A stretch of 64,000 nucleotides of DNA, from positions 496,001 through 560,000 of the forward strand of contig NZ_CP150274.1 of the NCBI RefSeq assembly GCF_037977055.1, in the 5' to 3' direction. The notes beneath the pieces were generated by a model. The model was not told the DNA's origin. It saw nothing but the letters and a program-made list of their open reading frames with translations, and ran no database searches. Numbering within the stretch: the first letter of the stretch is position 1; the number at the start of each line of letters is the position of its first letter. Below are positions 44,384 to 51,541 of the stretch, in pieces. Position numbers and translations under genes: made by a program. This DNA is from Paenibacillus sp. FSL K6-1096. Lineage in GTDB: Bacteria; Bacillota; Bacilli; Paenibacillales; Paenibacillaceae.

Positions 44384-44411
44384 CGTCTCCTTCCGAGTAG
44401 AATATGCTGTA

Positions 44412-44441
44412 ATAATAATCATAGCTGCGGCTGTTTGTCAA
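44412..44441 (-). promoter_or_regulatory. Promoter of the Cys-rich peptide locus
   Basis: Minus strand: -35 TTGACA (44436-44441), 18 bases, -10 TATTAT (44412-44417). About 30 bases upstream of the first ATG. Confidence 0.75.
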
Positions 44442-44459
44442 CAGCCCGCCTCAAATTCA

Positions 44460-45131
44460 TTAAATCATCCGCTGCAGCTCATCCAGCTCATCAATGGCTG
44501 CAACCGGCTCAGCCTTAAGCGAAGCATCCCAGGCATGGTTGCGCTTCAGCCAGATGGTTCTCATACCAGCCCGGGCCGCCCCCTCGATATCATTCACCGG
44601 ATGGTCGCCGATGAACAAGGTCTTGTCTGCAGGCGTCCCGAGGCGTTCCAGGGCTAACTGGTAGATGCCGGGGGCCGGCTTCCAGATGCCCACTTCGCCG
44701 GAGATCACTATGGTGCGGAAGTAGCCGCGCAGCCCGAGCAGGTCGATTTTGCCATATTGGATGTCCCTGCTGCCGTTAGTGACCAGCCCGAGCGGATACC
44801 CGCGTTGCTTACAGTACTCCAGTGTCTCCACCGCATGCTTCATGATCGCCCCGTGACGGATATATGTCTCATCGTAATACTCGCGGATCTCTGCCGCTGA
44901 CAACGCCTTCTCCCAGGGAAGCACCCCGCTCAGCTCGGCGAAGAAACCGTCCTTATCGCGATAACCGTCCGCATCCCGGACGATCATATCCTCCACTACC
45001 TGTGCGGCCTGCTCCTCACTCAGATGGCTTAAGAACTCCCCGACAAACGCCCTGCTGAAGCTGCGGAAGGTCTGGTCCCGGTCCATCAGTGTGTTGTCCA
45101 GATCAAACAGCAAGCCTTGTACCTCTCTCAT
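44460..45131 (-). CDS. HAD-superfamily hydrolase, subfamily IA
   Basis: 223 residues. Motif I LLFDLDNTLMDRDQ, a four-helix cap (about 15-90), motif II LGLVTNGS, motif III GIWKPAPGIY and motif IV TLFIGDHPVNDIEGA. Similar to YfnB/YjjG-like phosphatases that act on nucleotides or related phosphate esters; substrate unknown. AGGGGGATGTAAGC precedes the ATG. Not closely related to the HAD gene at 4664. Confidence 0.9.
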   Translation of the reverse strand: MREVQGLLFDLDNTLMDRDQTFRSFSRAFVGEFLSHLSEEQAAQVVEDMIVRDADGYRDKDGFFAELSGVLPWEKALSAAEIREYYDETYIRHGAIMKHAVETLEYCKQRGYPLGLVTNGSRDIQYGKIDLLGLRGYFRTIVISGEVGIWKPAPGIYQLALERLGTPADKTLFIGDHPVNDIEGAARAGMRTIWLKRNHAWDASLKAEPVAAIDELDELQRMI

Positions 45132-45205
45132 GCTTACATCCCCCTATGTAATCAACTCTGCCAGTCTAGCATCAGAGATTCATTGTACTACGTCCGGGGG
45201 AACGA

Positions 45206-45260
45206 AGAAAAGGCTATTCCGCTTCAGAGACATAACCGCCTCCTTGTACAGAATAGCCTG
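45206..45260 (-). terminator. Hairpin with T-tract after the gene at 45287
   Basis: Minus-strand GGCTATTC/GAATAGCC arms (45251-45258 and 45212-45219), followed by TTTTC. The 31-base loop contains AAGGAGG and an ATG (start 45233) opening a 17-codon frame ending at 45180. Confidence 0.55.
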
Positions 45261-45286
45261 TATATTCAGAATAAGCTCAGCGCACA

Positions 45287-45745
45287 TTAGGATTCAAAAT
45301 GCTCCGGGCGATGCGTCAGCATCATTTCCTCGTCGGTAATATAGAGCGGAAACGGCGGGGTCTCCTTCAGATAACGCTCCGTGGCCAGCAGGCGGTAATG
45401 CACCTCCGGCAGCCAGGCATCCTCAAGCAGCGGCAGCTTGCCGGTGTCACTGATATAATGATCTACCGCCGACTGGACCATATCCAGATAATACGGAACC
45501 AGCTTGTCAGCCTCTTCAAAAATCTCAAATGTCTCGCTCGACATATAGAACTTCTGCTCCGGAACGCCGCCCAGATACCGCTTGAGCCGGCTCAGATCAA
45601 TGCTTTTATCTTCCTGAATCAGAACTGTGCGGTTAATTGGAGCGGGCATATCTTCTTCAAATTGCCTCACAGCCTGCTTGATCTGCGGCAATGTAACGAC
45701 AGGGGCTACGGGTGATTTATTTTTTTTGGCACGTTTGAATAGCAT
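45287..45745 (-). CDS. DUF3939-like protein
   Basis: 152 residues: a basic N-terminus (FKRAKKNKSP), helix IKQAVRQFEEDMP, NRTVLIQEDKSIDLSRLKRYLGGVP and KFYMSSETFEIFEE. This resembles a Bacillales-only family I recall as DUF3939; the name is not certain. Soluble and acidic towards the C-terminus. AAGGAGTTTTTCAGT precedes the ATG. Function unknown. Confidence 0.65.
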   Translation of the reverse strand: MLFKRAKKNKSPVAPVVTLPQIKQAVRQFEEDMPAPINRTVLIQEDKSIDLSRLKRYLGGVPEQKFYMSSETFEIFEEADKLVPYYLDMVQSAVDHYISDTGKLPLLEDAWLPEVHYRLLATERYLKETPPFPLYITDEEMMLTHRPEHFES

Positions 45746-45866
45746 ACTGAAAAACTCCTTTCCTAAGGATCTGTCAGATAACGCTTACAATTACATTTTA
45801 TTCGTTATTCTAACAATTAATCAGCAGTTTCATACTTGTCACAAAAAATCCCCATTAATTAGATCA

Positions 45867-46463
45867 TTATTTGACATTTTCCCAGTGAGTCCACAACTCT
45901 GGCGGGTTCAGCTCATAGCGGTCGTTCTCGCGGTACATGAACTGATGCATGATGAACTCACGGCGGATCGTAGCGTAGTCCTCGTGAAACGGCTTGATGA
46001 ATTCGTTGATTTCTTTCTCGGAATAGACAACCCCGGGCTCCAGCTTCTCCACCATGTATTGCAGGGCAATCAGCTTCTTCTTGTATTGTGAGGGAATCTG
46101 CCGCAGGCGGCCGTCTTTGGCAAAAAAATTGCGGAGCACGGATTCCTTCAGACTGTGTTCAGGCGACTGCTCTTCCATCTCTTCCACCCCCTTGGCAAAA
46201 ATAAATTTCAGTGAGGCCTCTGAGCCTGCCTGAATAAACTCGGGATTCAGCTTGAAATATACAATGTTCTTGTCCCGGCGCTCTGAAATCAGTGCGGCCT
46301 CGCGCAGCTTGGCAGCATGATGGGTCACCGTGGGCTGGGACAGATTCAGCTTCTCGGCCAGTGCATGGCCGTGCAGCTCGCCTCTGGACAAGAGGAGCAG
46401 CATCTTCATCCGGGTCGGATCGGACAAGGCCTTGTGATAGGCGACGATTTTGTCTAATTGCAA
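45867..46463 (-). CDS. ArsR-family regulator with DUF2087 domain
   Basis: 198 residues. N-terminal winged helix: AYHKALSDPTRMKMLLLLS, HGHALAEKLNLSQPTVTHHAAKLREAALI and the wing SERRDKNIVYFKL. The C-terminal half (GRLRQIPSQYKKKLIALQYMV ... EKEINEFIKPFHEDYATIRREFI) is the DUF2087 domain. No metal-binding cysteines are present in the sensor helices, so a metal sensor is unlikely. The TTG at 46463 gives MQLDKIVAYHKAL with GGAG 10 bases ahead; the longer frame would start inside the operator palindrome. Divergent from ypdA. Confidence 0.85.
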   Translation of the reverse strand: MQLDKIVAYHKALSDPTRMKMLLLLSRGELHGHALAEKLNLSQPTVTHHAAKLREAALISERRDKNIVYFKLNPEFIQAGSEASLKFIFAKGVEEMEEQSPEHSLKESVLRNFFAKDGRLRQIPSQYKKKLIALQYMVEKLEPGVVYSEKEINEFIKPFHEDYATIRREFIMHQFMYRENDRYELNPPELWTHWENVK

Positions 46464-46491
46464 ACGGACCACACTCCAGTAAATAATCCAA

Positions 46492-46517
46492 AACATTAAT
46501 GTTAGATATATATCTAA
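46492..46517. promoter_or_regulatory. Overlapping palindromes, likely ArsR-family operator
   Basis: AACATTAATGTT (46492-46503) overlaps TTAGATATATATCTAA (46502-46517), a perfect 16-bp palindrome. The pair lies just upstream of the regulator gene in the divergent space with ypdA. Operator function is inference from position. Confidence 0.6.
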
Positions 46518-46638
46518 TTATATACCCATATCAGGCATTCTGCAACCGTCATTTGCCGGTATCCGCCGGGCAATGGCAAAAAAATAAAATATAATGTACC
46601 ATTTACTGAATAGACTACTAACCTGGGAGGACATAGTG

Positions 46639-47622
46639 ATGAAAGACGTTATTATTATCGGCGCCGGCCCCTGCGGGCTGTCGGCCGCCATTGAATGCCA
46701 GCGCCAGGGGCTGTCCAGCCTGATTATCGAGAAGAACTTCATTGTGCACTCCATTTATCTGTATCCGACGAATATGCAGTTTTTCAGCACCGCCCCGCTG
46801 CTTGAGATCGGGGATGTGCCCTTTACCTCCCCGAACGATAAGCCATACCGTCATGAAGCGCTTGTCTATTACCGCCGGGCCGCCGCGCAGCATCAGCTGG
46901 ATATCGCTTCATATGAAGAGGCGTTGTCCGTAGAGCCTCAGGAGGATGGAACCTTCCTGATACATACGGTCAATAAGCGCGGCGAGGAGCAGACCCGCAG
47001 CGCCAGGAATGTGGTCATCTCGACCGGCTACTTCGACCAGCCGAATCTGATCGGCATTCCCGGCGAGGAGCTGCCCAAGGTGACCCATTATTTTGGCGAG
47101 GCCCATCCTTATACCGGAATGAAGGTCACCGTCATAGGCGGCAGCAATTCAGCGGTGGATGCTGCTCTAGAGCTGATCAGGGTTGGCGCGAAGGTGGATA
47201 TGGTCTACCGGGGCAGCAGCATCTCGGACAATATCAAGCCCTGGGTGCGTCCGGTCTTCGAGAGTATGGTGCAGAAGGGCAGCATCACCCTGCATCTGGA
47301 ATCCCGCGTGACCGGGATCACCCCGGCCTCTGTGACCGTTACTGCCGGCAGCGGGGAGACCCGCGAGCTTGACAATGACTTCGTCCTCGCCATGACCGGC
47401 TTCCGTCCCAGCAGAGCCTTGCTGTCCTCCGCCGGTGTACTCATGGATGACTCGCTGGATAAGCCGGCCTTCAATCCCTCGACGATGGAGAGCAATATTC
47501 CCGGCATCTATGTGGCAGGGGTTATCGCTTCGGGCCGCAATGCCAACGAGGTATTCATCGAGAGCGGACGCGGGCACGGCAAGCTGATTGCTGACCATAT
47601 TGTAGGCAGACAGCTGAAATAG
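46639..47622 (+). CDS. ypdA: Bacillithiol disulfide reductase YpdA
   Basis: 327-residue FAD/NADPH oxidoreductase. FAD motif [17 protein letters not shown] at the N-terminus, whose Cys (in GPCG) is the conserved YpdA residue, [14 protein letters not shown] motif [17 protein letters not shown] (about 165) and the C-terminal [26 protein letters not shown]. Reduces oxidised bacillithiol. GGGAGG is 8 bases before the ATG at 46639. The DUF441 gene follows within 20 bases; the divergent ArsR regulator may control both. Confidence 0.93.
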   Translation: MKDVIIIGAGPCGLSAAIECQRQGLSSLIIEKNFIVHSIYLYPTNMQFFSTAPLLEIGDVPFTSPNDKPYRHEALVYYRRAAAQHQLDIASYEEALSVEPQEDGTFLIHTVNKRGEEQTRSARNVVISTGYFDQPNLIGIPGEELPKVTHYFGEAHPYTGMKVTVIGGSNSAVDAALELIRVGAKVDMVYRGSSISDNIKPWVRPVFESMVQKGSITLHLESRVTGITPASVTVTAGSGETRELDNDFVLAMTGFRPSRALLSSAGVLMDDSLDKPAFNPSTMESNIPGIYVAGVIASGRNANEVFIESGRGHGKLIADHIVGRQLK

Positions 47623-47642
47623 AGAAGGAGAGTCCCTCACTT

Positions 47643-48086
47643 ATGGATATGACCTCATTACTGCTGCTCGGTCTGGCGGCACTCGGAATTATCAGCAGCA
47701 ATTCACCGGTCACCATCGCGATGGTGGTGCTGCTGCTGATCCGGGTGCTGGGGCTGCAGCAGGCTTTTCCGTGGCTGGAGAAATACGGGCTGACCGCCGG
47801 TGTGATCATCCTGACCATCGGGGTCATGACGCCGCTTGCCAGCGGCAAAATCTCCCTGCAGACGATAGGCCAATCGTTCCTGCACTGGAAGTCGCTGGCC
47901 GCCATCGGCGTCGGTATGCTTGTCGCTTACCTGGGCGGACGCGGGGCCGCCCTGATGGGCAGCCAGCCGACCATTGTCGCCGGACTGCTCATCGGAACCG
48001 TCCTGGGGGTCGCCCTGTTCAAGGGCGTACCGGTCGGCCCGCTGATTGCCGCCGGCATTCTGTCGCTGCTGATCGGCCGGATGTAG
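47643..48086 (+). CDS. DUF441 membrane protein (YtwI-like)
   Basis: 147 residues and four to five membrane helices ([81 protein letters not shown]) with the family signature [15 protein letters not shown]. Function unknown. AAGGAGAG precedes the ATG; it is in an operon with ypdA and ended by a terminator. Confidence 0.93.
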   Translation: MDMTSLLLLGLAALGIISSNSPVTIAMVVLLLIRVLGLQQAFPWLEKYGLTAGVIILTIGVMTPLASGKISLQTIGQSFLHWKSLAAIGVGMLVAYLGGRGAALMGSQPTIVAGLLIGTVLGVALFKGVPVGPLIAAGILSLLIGRM

Positions 48087-48112
48087 GCAGATGCCTCCTA
48101 CTAGCCAGACCA

Positions 48113-48161
48113 AACAGGCTGCAAGCCACCTCCGGGTGAGCTTTGCAGCCTGTTTTATTTT
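48113..48161 (+). terminator. Terminator of the ypdA-DUF441 operon
   Basis: AACAGGCTGCAA/TTGCAGCCTGTT 12-bp stem followed by TTATTTT. Confidence 0.85.
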
Positions 48162-48196
48162 GCCTATACGGGTTCTGACCAGGGGCCGTTCGGTTC

Positions 48197-49945
48197 CTAA
48201 GCATTCAGATGCTGCACATTGAACAGCCGTGCATAGCTTCCGGCAAGCGCCATCAGCTCCTCATGGGTTCCGCGCTCGGTGATCTCCCCGTTCTCCATTA
48301 CAATAATCTGGTCCGCATGGGTGATCGTGGACAGCCGGTGGGCCACAATTAATGTGGTCCGCTCACTGGAGAGCGCCTGCAGTGCCTGCTGGATCAGATG
48401 CTCGGACTCCAGGTCGAGCGCTGAAGTCGCCTCGTCCAGAATCAGCACCTTGGGGTCCTTCAGGAAGACGCGGGCGATCGCCACTCTCTGCTTCTGTCCC
48501 CCGGACAGCTTCACCCCGCGTTCCCCGACCTCGGTATCATAGCCCTCCGGCAGCTGCATGATGAAGTCATGCGCGTTCGCGGACTTCGCTGCCGCTATGA
48601 TCTCTTCTTCCCCGGCACCGGGATTACCGAACAGAATGTTGTCGCGGACCGAGCCGCTGAACAGGAAGTTATCCTGCAGCACCATCCCCACGGTCTGCCG
48701 CAGGCTCTCCTGAGTCAGCTCCCGCACATCCCGGCCGTCCAGACGCAGGCTGCCTTCGCTGATGTCATAGAAGCGCGGGATCAGGCTGATCAGCGAGGAC
48801 TTCCCGCCTCCGCTCATTCCGACCAGCGCCACCGTCTGTCCCGGAGCAATGCTGAGGTCAATATTACGCAGCACCCATTCGTGCTCCTCCCCGTATTTGA
48901 ACCACACCTTACGGAATTCAATCTCCCCGGCAGCATCCCGCAGCGGCTCCGCTCCAGGCGCATCAACAATATCATACGGCTCGTTCAGCAGCTCCAGGAC
49001 ACGTTCAAGCGAAGCGGAGGCCTGGGTCAGCACGGTCGAGGAATTGATCAGACGGCGCAGCGGTGCATACATGCGGTCCAGGTAGCCGAAGAAGGCTACG
49101 AAGGTCCCGAGGGTCAGATGGCCCTGGATGACCTGATAGCCCCCGTAACCGATAACAAGCAGCGGCGCAATATCGGTCAAGGTATTGATAATCGCGAAGG
49201 TGAAGGCGTTCCAGCGGGTCTGAGCCATCGCTTTTTGCAGGAATCTGCCGTTGATGTCCTCGAACTGCCGCTGGTCTACACGCTCCATCGTGAAGCTGCG
49301 GATCACCGCAATCCCCTGAATCCGCTCATGCAGATAGCCTTGAATGACGGCAAGCGCCTGGGACCGGTCCTTGGTCAGCACCTTAAGCCGTTTGTAGAGC
49401 GTGTTCACAGCGATGCCGTAGAGCGGCAGAACCGCAACTGCTACCAGCGTCAGCATGGGATTGAGATAGAGCATGAACCCCAGCGCGAACAGCAGCGTGA
49501 ACATATCCAGCCAGACGTTCATCATGCCCACTTCCACCAGGTTCTTCGACTGCTCCACATCGTTAATGAACCGGGAGATGGCCTCGCCCACCTTCGTATT
49601 CTGGTAATAGCGCAGGGAGAGCCGCTGCAGATGGGCGTAGAGCCGGTTGCGCATATCGAATAACACCTTGCTGGTAATCAGCTGGGCGAAGTATTGGCGG
49701 TAATATTCCACGGGGCCGCGGATCAGCACGAACAGCACGAGTGAGCCGCCCAGTACCATCATCAGCTTCGATATCCGCTCTGCGACCGGCAATGCGGGAT
49801 TGCCCAGCAGCTCATCGACCACGTACTTCAGAATCATCGGCAGCGTCAGCGGAATGCTGAACTTGACCATCCCGATGATCAGGGTAAGGATAATCCACTT
49901 CAGGTAGGGCCTTACGAAAGTAAAATATGATTTCCATGACTTCAC
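48197..49945 (-). CDS. ABC exporter half-transporter (YgaD/MsbA-like)
   Basis: 582 residues: six membrane helices in the first 320 residues and one ATPase domain. Walker A GMSGGGKSS, Q-loop VLQDNFLF, signature LSGGQKQR, Walker B VLILDEATSALD with catalytic Glu, H-loop AHRLS. Both sites are canonical, so a homodimer is expected, unlike the pair at 51542. Exports a lipid, peptide or drug; unknown. GTG start; AAAGGACCTGAAGAGCT precedes it. Confidence 0.93.
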   Translation of the reverse strand: MKSWKSYFTFVRPYLKWIILTLIIGMVKFSIPLTLPMILKYVVDELLGNPALPVAERISKLMMVLGGSLVLFVLIRGPVEYYRQYFAQLITSKVLFDMRNRLYAHLQRLSLRYYQNTKVGEAISRFINDVEQSKNLVEVGMMNVWLDMFTLLFALGFMLYLNPMLTLVAVAVLPLYGIAVNTLYKRLKVLTKDRSQALAVIQGYLHERIQGIAVIRSFTMERVDQRQFEDINGRFLQKAMAQTRWNAFTFAIINTLTDIAPLLVIGYGGYQVIQGHLTLGTFVAFFGYLDRMYAPLRRLINSSTVLTQASASLERVLELLNEPYDIVDAPGAEPLRDAAGEIEFRKVWFKYGEEHEWVLRNIDLSIAPGQTVALVGMSGGGKSSLISLIPRFYDISEGSLRLDGRDVRELTQESLRQTVGMVLQDNFLFSGSVRDNILFGNPGAGEEEIIAAAKSANAHDFIMQLPEGYDTEVGERGVKLSGGQKQRVAIARVFLKDPKVLILDEATSALDLESEHLIQQALQALSSERTTLIVAHRLSTITHADQIIVMENGEITERGTHEELMALAGSYARLFNVQHLNA

Positions 49946-50063
49946 AGCTCTTCAGGTCCTTTCCAATTCGTTCTTTAACAGGGCACAGTTGACATTTGCG
50001 CGCTGCAATGTTTTGATATTTTTATTAGCAAGGAGTGCAGTACCGAAATTCAGGAGGATAATG

Positions 50064-50579
50064 ATGCCCAGACAATTTGTGACGGAAGCCGTCATGATGG
50101 CGATTTACGGCCAGCTTCTTAACCCGCGAAGCCCTGTAGAATATATAGTGCCTTACACCACGATCATGGAGCTGTACGAGCTGCGGGACAGCAATGAGCC
50201 GGTGATGAGCCAGGCGGATGATGATAAGCATGTCAGACTCAGAATCCGTGAGCTGATTGACTATTTCGAGGAACCGCTGAATGCCAAGAAGATCAACCGC
50301 TGCCTGAATATTCCCTGGGCCAAGAGCTCCGGCATTCTGCTGGGCAGCCAGGCGCAGCTAACAATTATCAACAGCGTGGATAACGCCTCCTACGGGGAAG
50401 CCTTCGATCCGATTGAGACCGAGCTGCTGCTTGCATCCCAGCGCGAGAAGGTGCCGATTCTGACCGACCAGTTCGAGCTGATTCAGCGCATTATCGAAGG
50501 CGGCGTCCCCGTCCAGGTGTATGACATTGACGATTTCGAGTTCGCGATGGAGGAAGAGACCTTCCGCAGCTCACCCTGA
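50064..50579 (+). CDS. Hypothetical protein conserved-looking, soluble
   Basis: 171 residues, start MPRQFVTEAVMMAIYGQ. AGGAGG is six bases before the second of two adjacent ATGs (50064). Acidic, alpha/beta composition: VEYIVPYTTIMELYELRDSN, RIRELIDYFEEPLNAKKINR, ILTDQFELIQRIIEGGVPV. It ends with a plain terminator. No family recognised with confidence. The 25 codons upstream of the chosen start have no RBS. Confidence 0.65.
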   Translation: MPRQFVTEAVMMAIYGQLLNPRSPVEYIVPYTTIMELYELRDSNEPVMSQADDDKHVRLRIRELIDYFEEPLNAKKINRCLNIPWAKSSGILLGSQAQLTIINSVDNASYGEAFDPIETELLLASQREKVPILTDQFELIQRIIEGGVPVQVYDIDDFEFAMEEETFRSSP

Positions 50580-50617
50580 TGCCCCGGCCCGCCCGGTGAT
50601 TCTCTCTGATCTCATGC

Positions 50618-50650
50618 AGAAGCCCTTGCCGTCCGGCAAGGGCTTCCTTG
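50618..50650 (+). terminator. Terminator between convergent genes
   Basis: AAGCCCTTGCC/GGCAAGGGCTT stem with GTCC loop, followed by CCTTGG. Weak T-tract. Confidence 0.6.
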
Positions 50651-50695
50651 GCTTCCCGGTCCGTACCGGAGCTGCCGCGTTTCTATTGGCTGCTC

Positions 50696-50998
50696 TCAGG
50701 TTACCGGAACCGGCTCATACCGGTATTCGATATCATCCTCAGCTTCCGAATAGACAATGGCCAGGTTGTACCCCTCCAGATACCACAGGTCCTGCTCTTC
50801 CATATAGAAAATAAGGCTGTCCTGCTCGAACGCTGCGGCGGGACGTCCAGGCTGCTCTGTTGCAATGCCCAGCGAGAAGCCGGGATGCAGGCCGCCGCCG
50901 GAGCTGTACCGGGGAAATAAACGGATATGGGCCCCGTCCCCGAGGCTAAGCTCCCTCTTGAACCAGGCTGCCGCCTGCGGACTAATCAATATGTTCAT
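50696..50998 (-). CDS. YneR-like HesB/IscA-fold protein without cysteines
   Basis: 100 residues with the HesB-like fold of B. subtilis YneR: MNILISPQAAAWFKREL, IRLFPRYSSGGGLHPGFSLGIA, LIFYMEEQDLWYLEGYNL. There is no cysteine in the protein, so the Fe-S or metal ligands of IscA are absent, as in YneR-type relatives. Function unknown. GGAGGGTATAGAG precedes the ATG at 50998. Confidence 0.8.
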   Translation of the reverse strand: MNILISPQAAAWFKRELSLGDGAHIRLFPRYSSGGGLHPGFSLGIATEQPGRPAAAFEQDSLIFYMEEQDLWYLEGYNLAIVYSEAEDDIEYRYEPVPVT

Positions 50999-51124
50999 CT
51001 CTATACCCTCCTCCCCTATCTCTCCATCATACCCAAAAAACATCAGTTTACCAAATCCCCTGATTCAGAACGGCATCCGGTTTGTATATCATAAGCGATA
51101 TTCGCCGTTTGTTCAAAAATACAT

Positions 51125-51154
51125 TTGACATTTCTCAAACGGTGATGATAAACT
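51125..51154 (+). promoter_or_regulatory. Promoter of the BmrCD-like operon
   Basis: -35 TTGACA (51125-51130), 18 bases, -10 TAAACT (51149-51154). It gives a leader of about 380 bases before the first exporter gene. Confidence 0.7.
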
Positions 51155-51211
51155 CTAGAACATAACGAAACGTCTTCAATTAATTACCAAAATCAAGAAA
51201 GGGTGATCTCG

Positions 51212-51304
51212 GTGTTTAACATTGAATTGGTGCATTTCCCCATGGATACTGACAGCAAGTTTCAATTGAATACCGAAGCAGCCCGAGCAGTGGAGAATTG
51301 CTGA
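51212..51304 (+). CDS. Leader peptide of the BmrCD-like operon
   Basis: 30 codons from GTG at 51212: MFNIELVHFPMDTDSKFQ, then LNTEAARAVENC and TGA. AAAGGGTG is six bases before the GTG. It has a promoter upstream and alternative RNA hairpins with a terminator downstream, the arrangement described for the B. subtilis bmrB leader, where ribosome stalling by antibiotics lets transcription continue into bmrCD. The parallel is from family knowledge; the peptide sequence itself was not compared. Confidence 0.68.
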   Translation: MFNIELVHFPMDTDSKFQLNTEAARAVENC

Positions 51305-51320
51305 GAATCATGCGTGTTCC

Positions 51321-51442
51321 GCGTACCGTATGAGTCCCAGTCCGGATTTATCTCTTCCATGTCTCTGTGCTGCCTACAGCACCGTGGACATGATCGTCGC
51401 AATTACAGGCGTATCATCCGTTTATGGATGGTACGCTTTTTT
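51321..51442 (+). promoter_or_regulatory. Transcription attenuator before the BmrCD-like exporter
   Basis: Terminator: GCGTATCATCC (51409-51419) pairs with GGATGGTACGC (51426-51436), followed by six T. Alternative pairing: GCGTACC (51321-51327), 17 bases after the leader stop, is complementary to GGTACGC (51430-51436), the 3' arm of the terminator. An intermediate hairpin CATGTC...GTGCTG/CAGCAC...GACATG spans 51358-51392. The two structures exclude each other, as needed for ribosome-controlled attenuation. 51443-51541 holds only the run-up to the next RBS. Confidence 0.72.
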
Positions 51443-51541
51443 GTGTGCTGTATTAGAGTAACCCGCTCCTGTAACCATTGAATCTGTTCCGTTAATCAAG
51501 CCGGCCAACATTATTCCACACACGAAAGGAAGGGATTTCCC

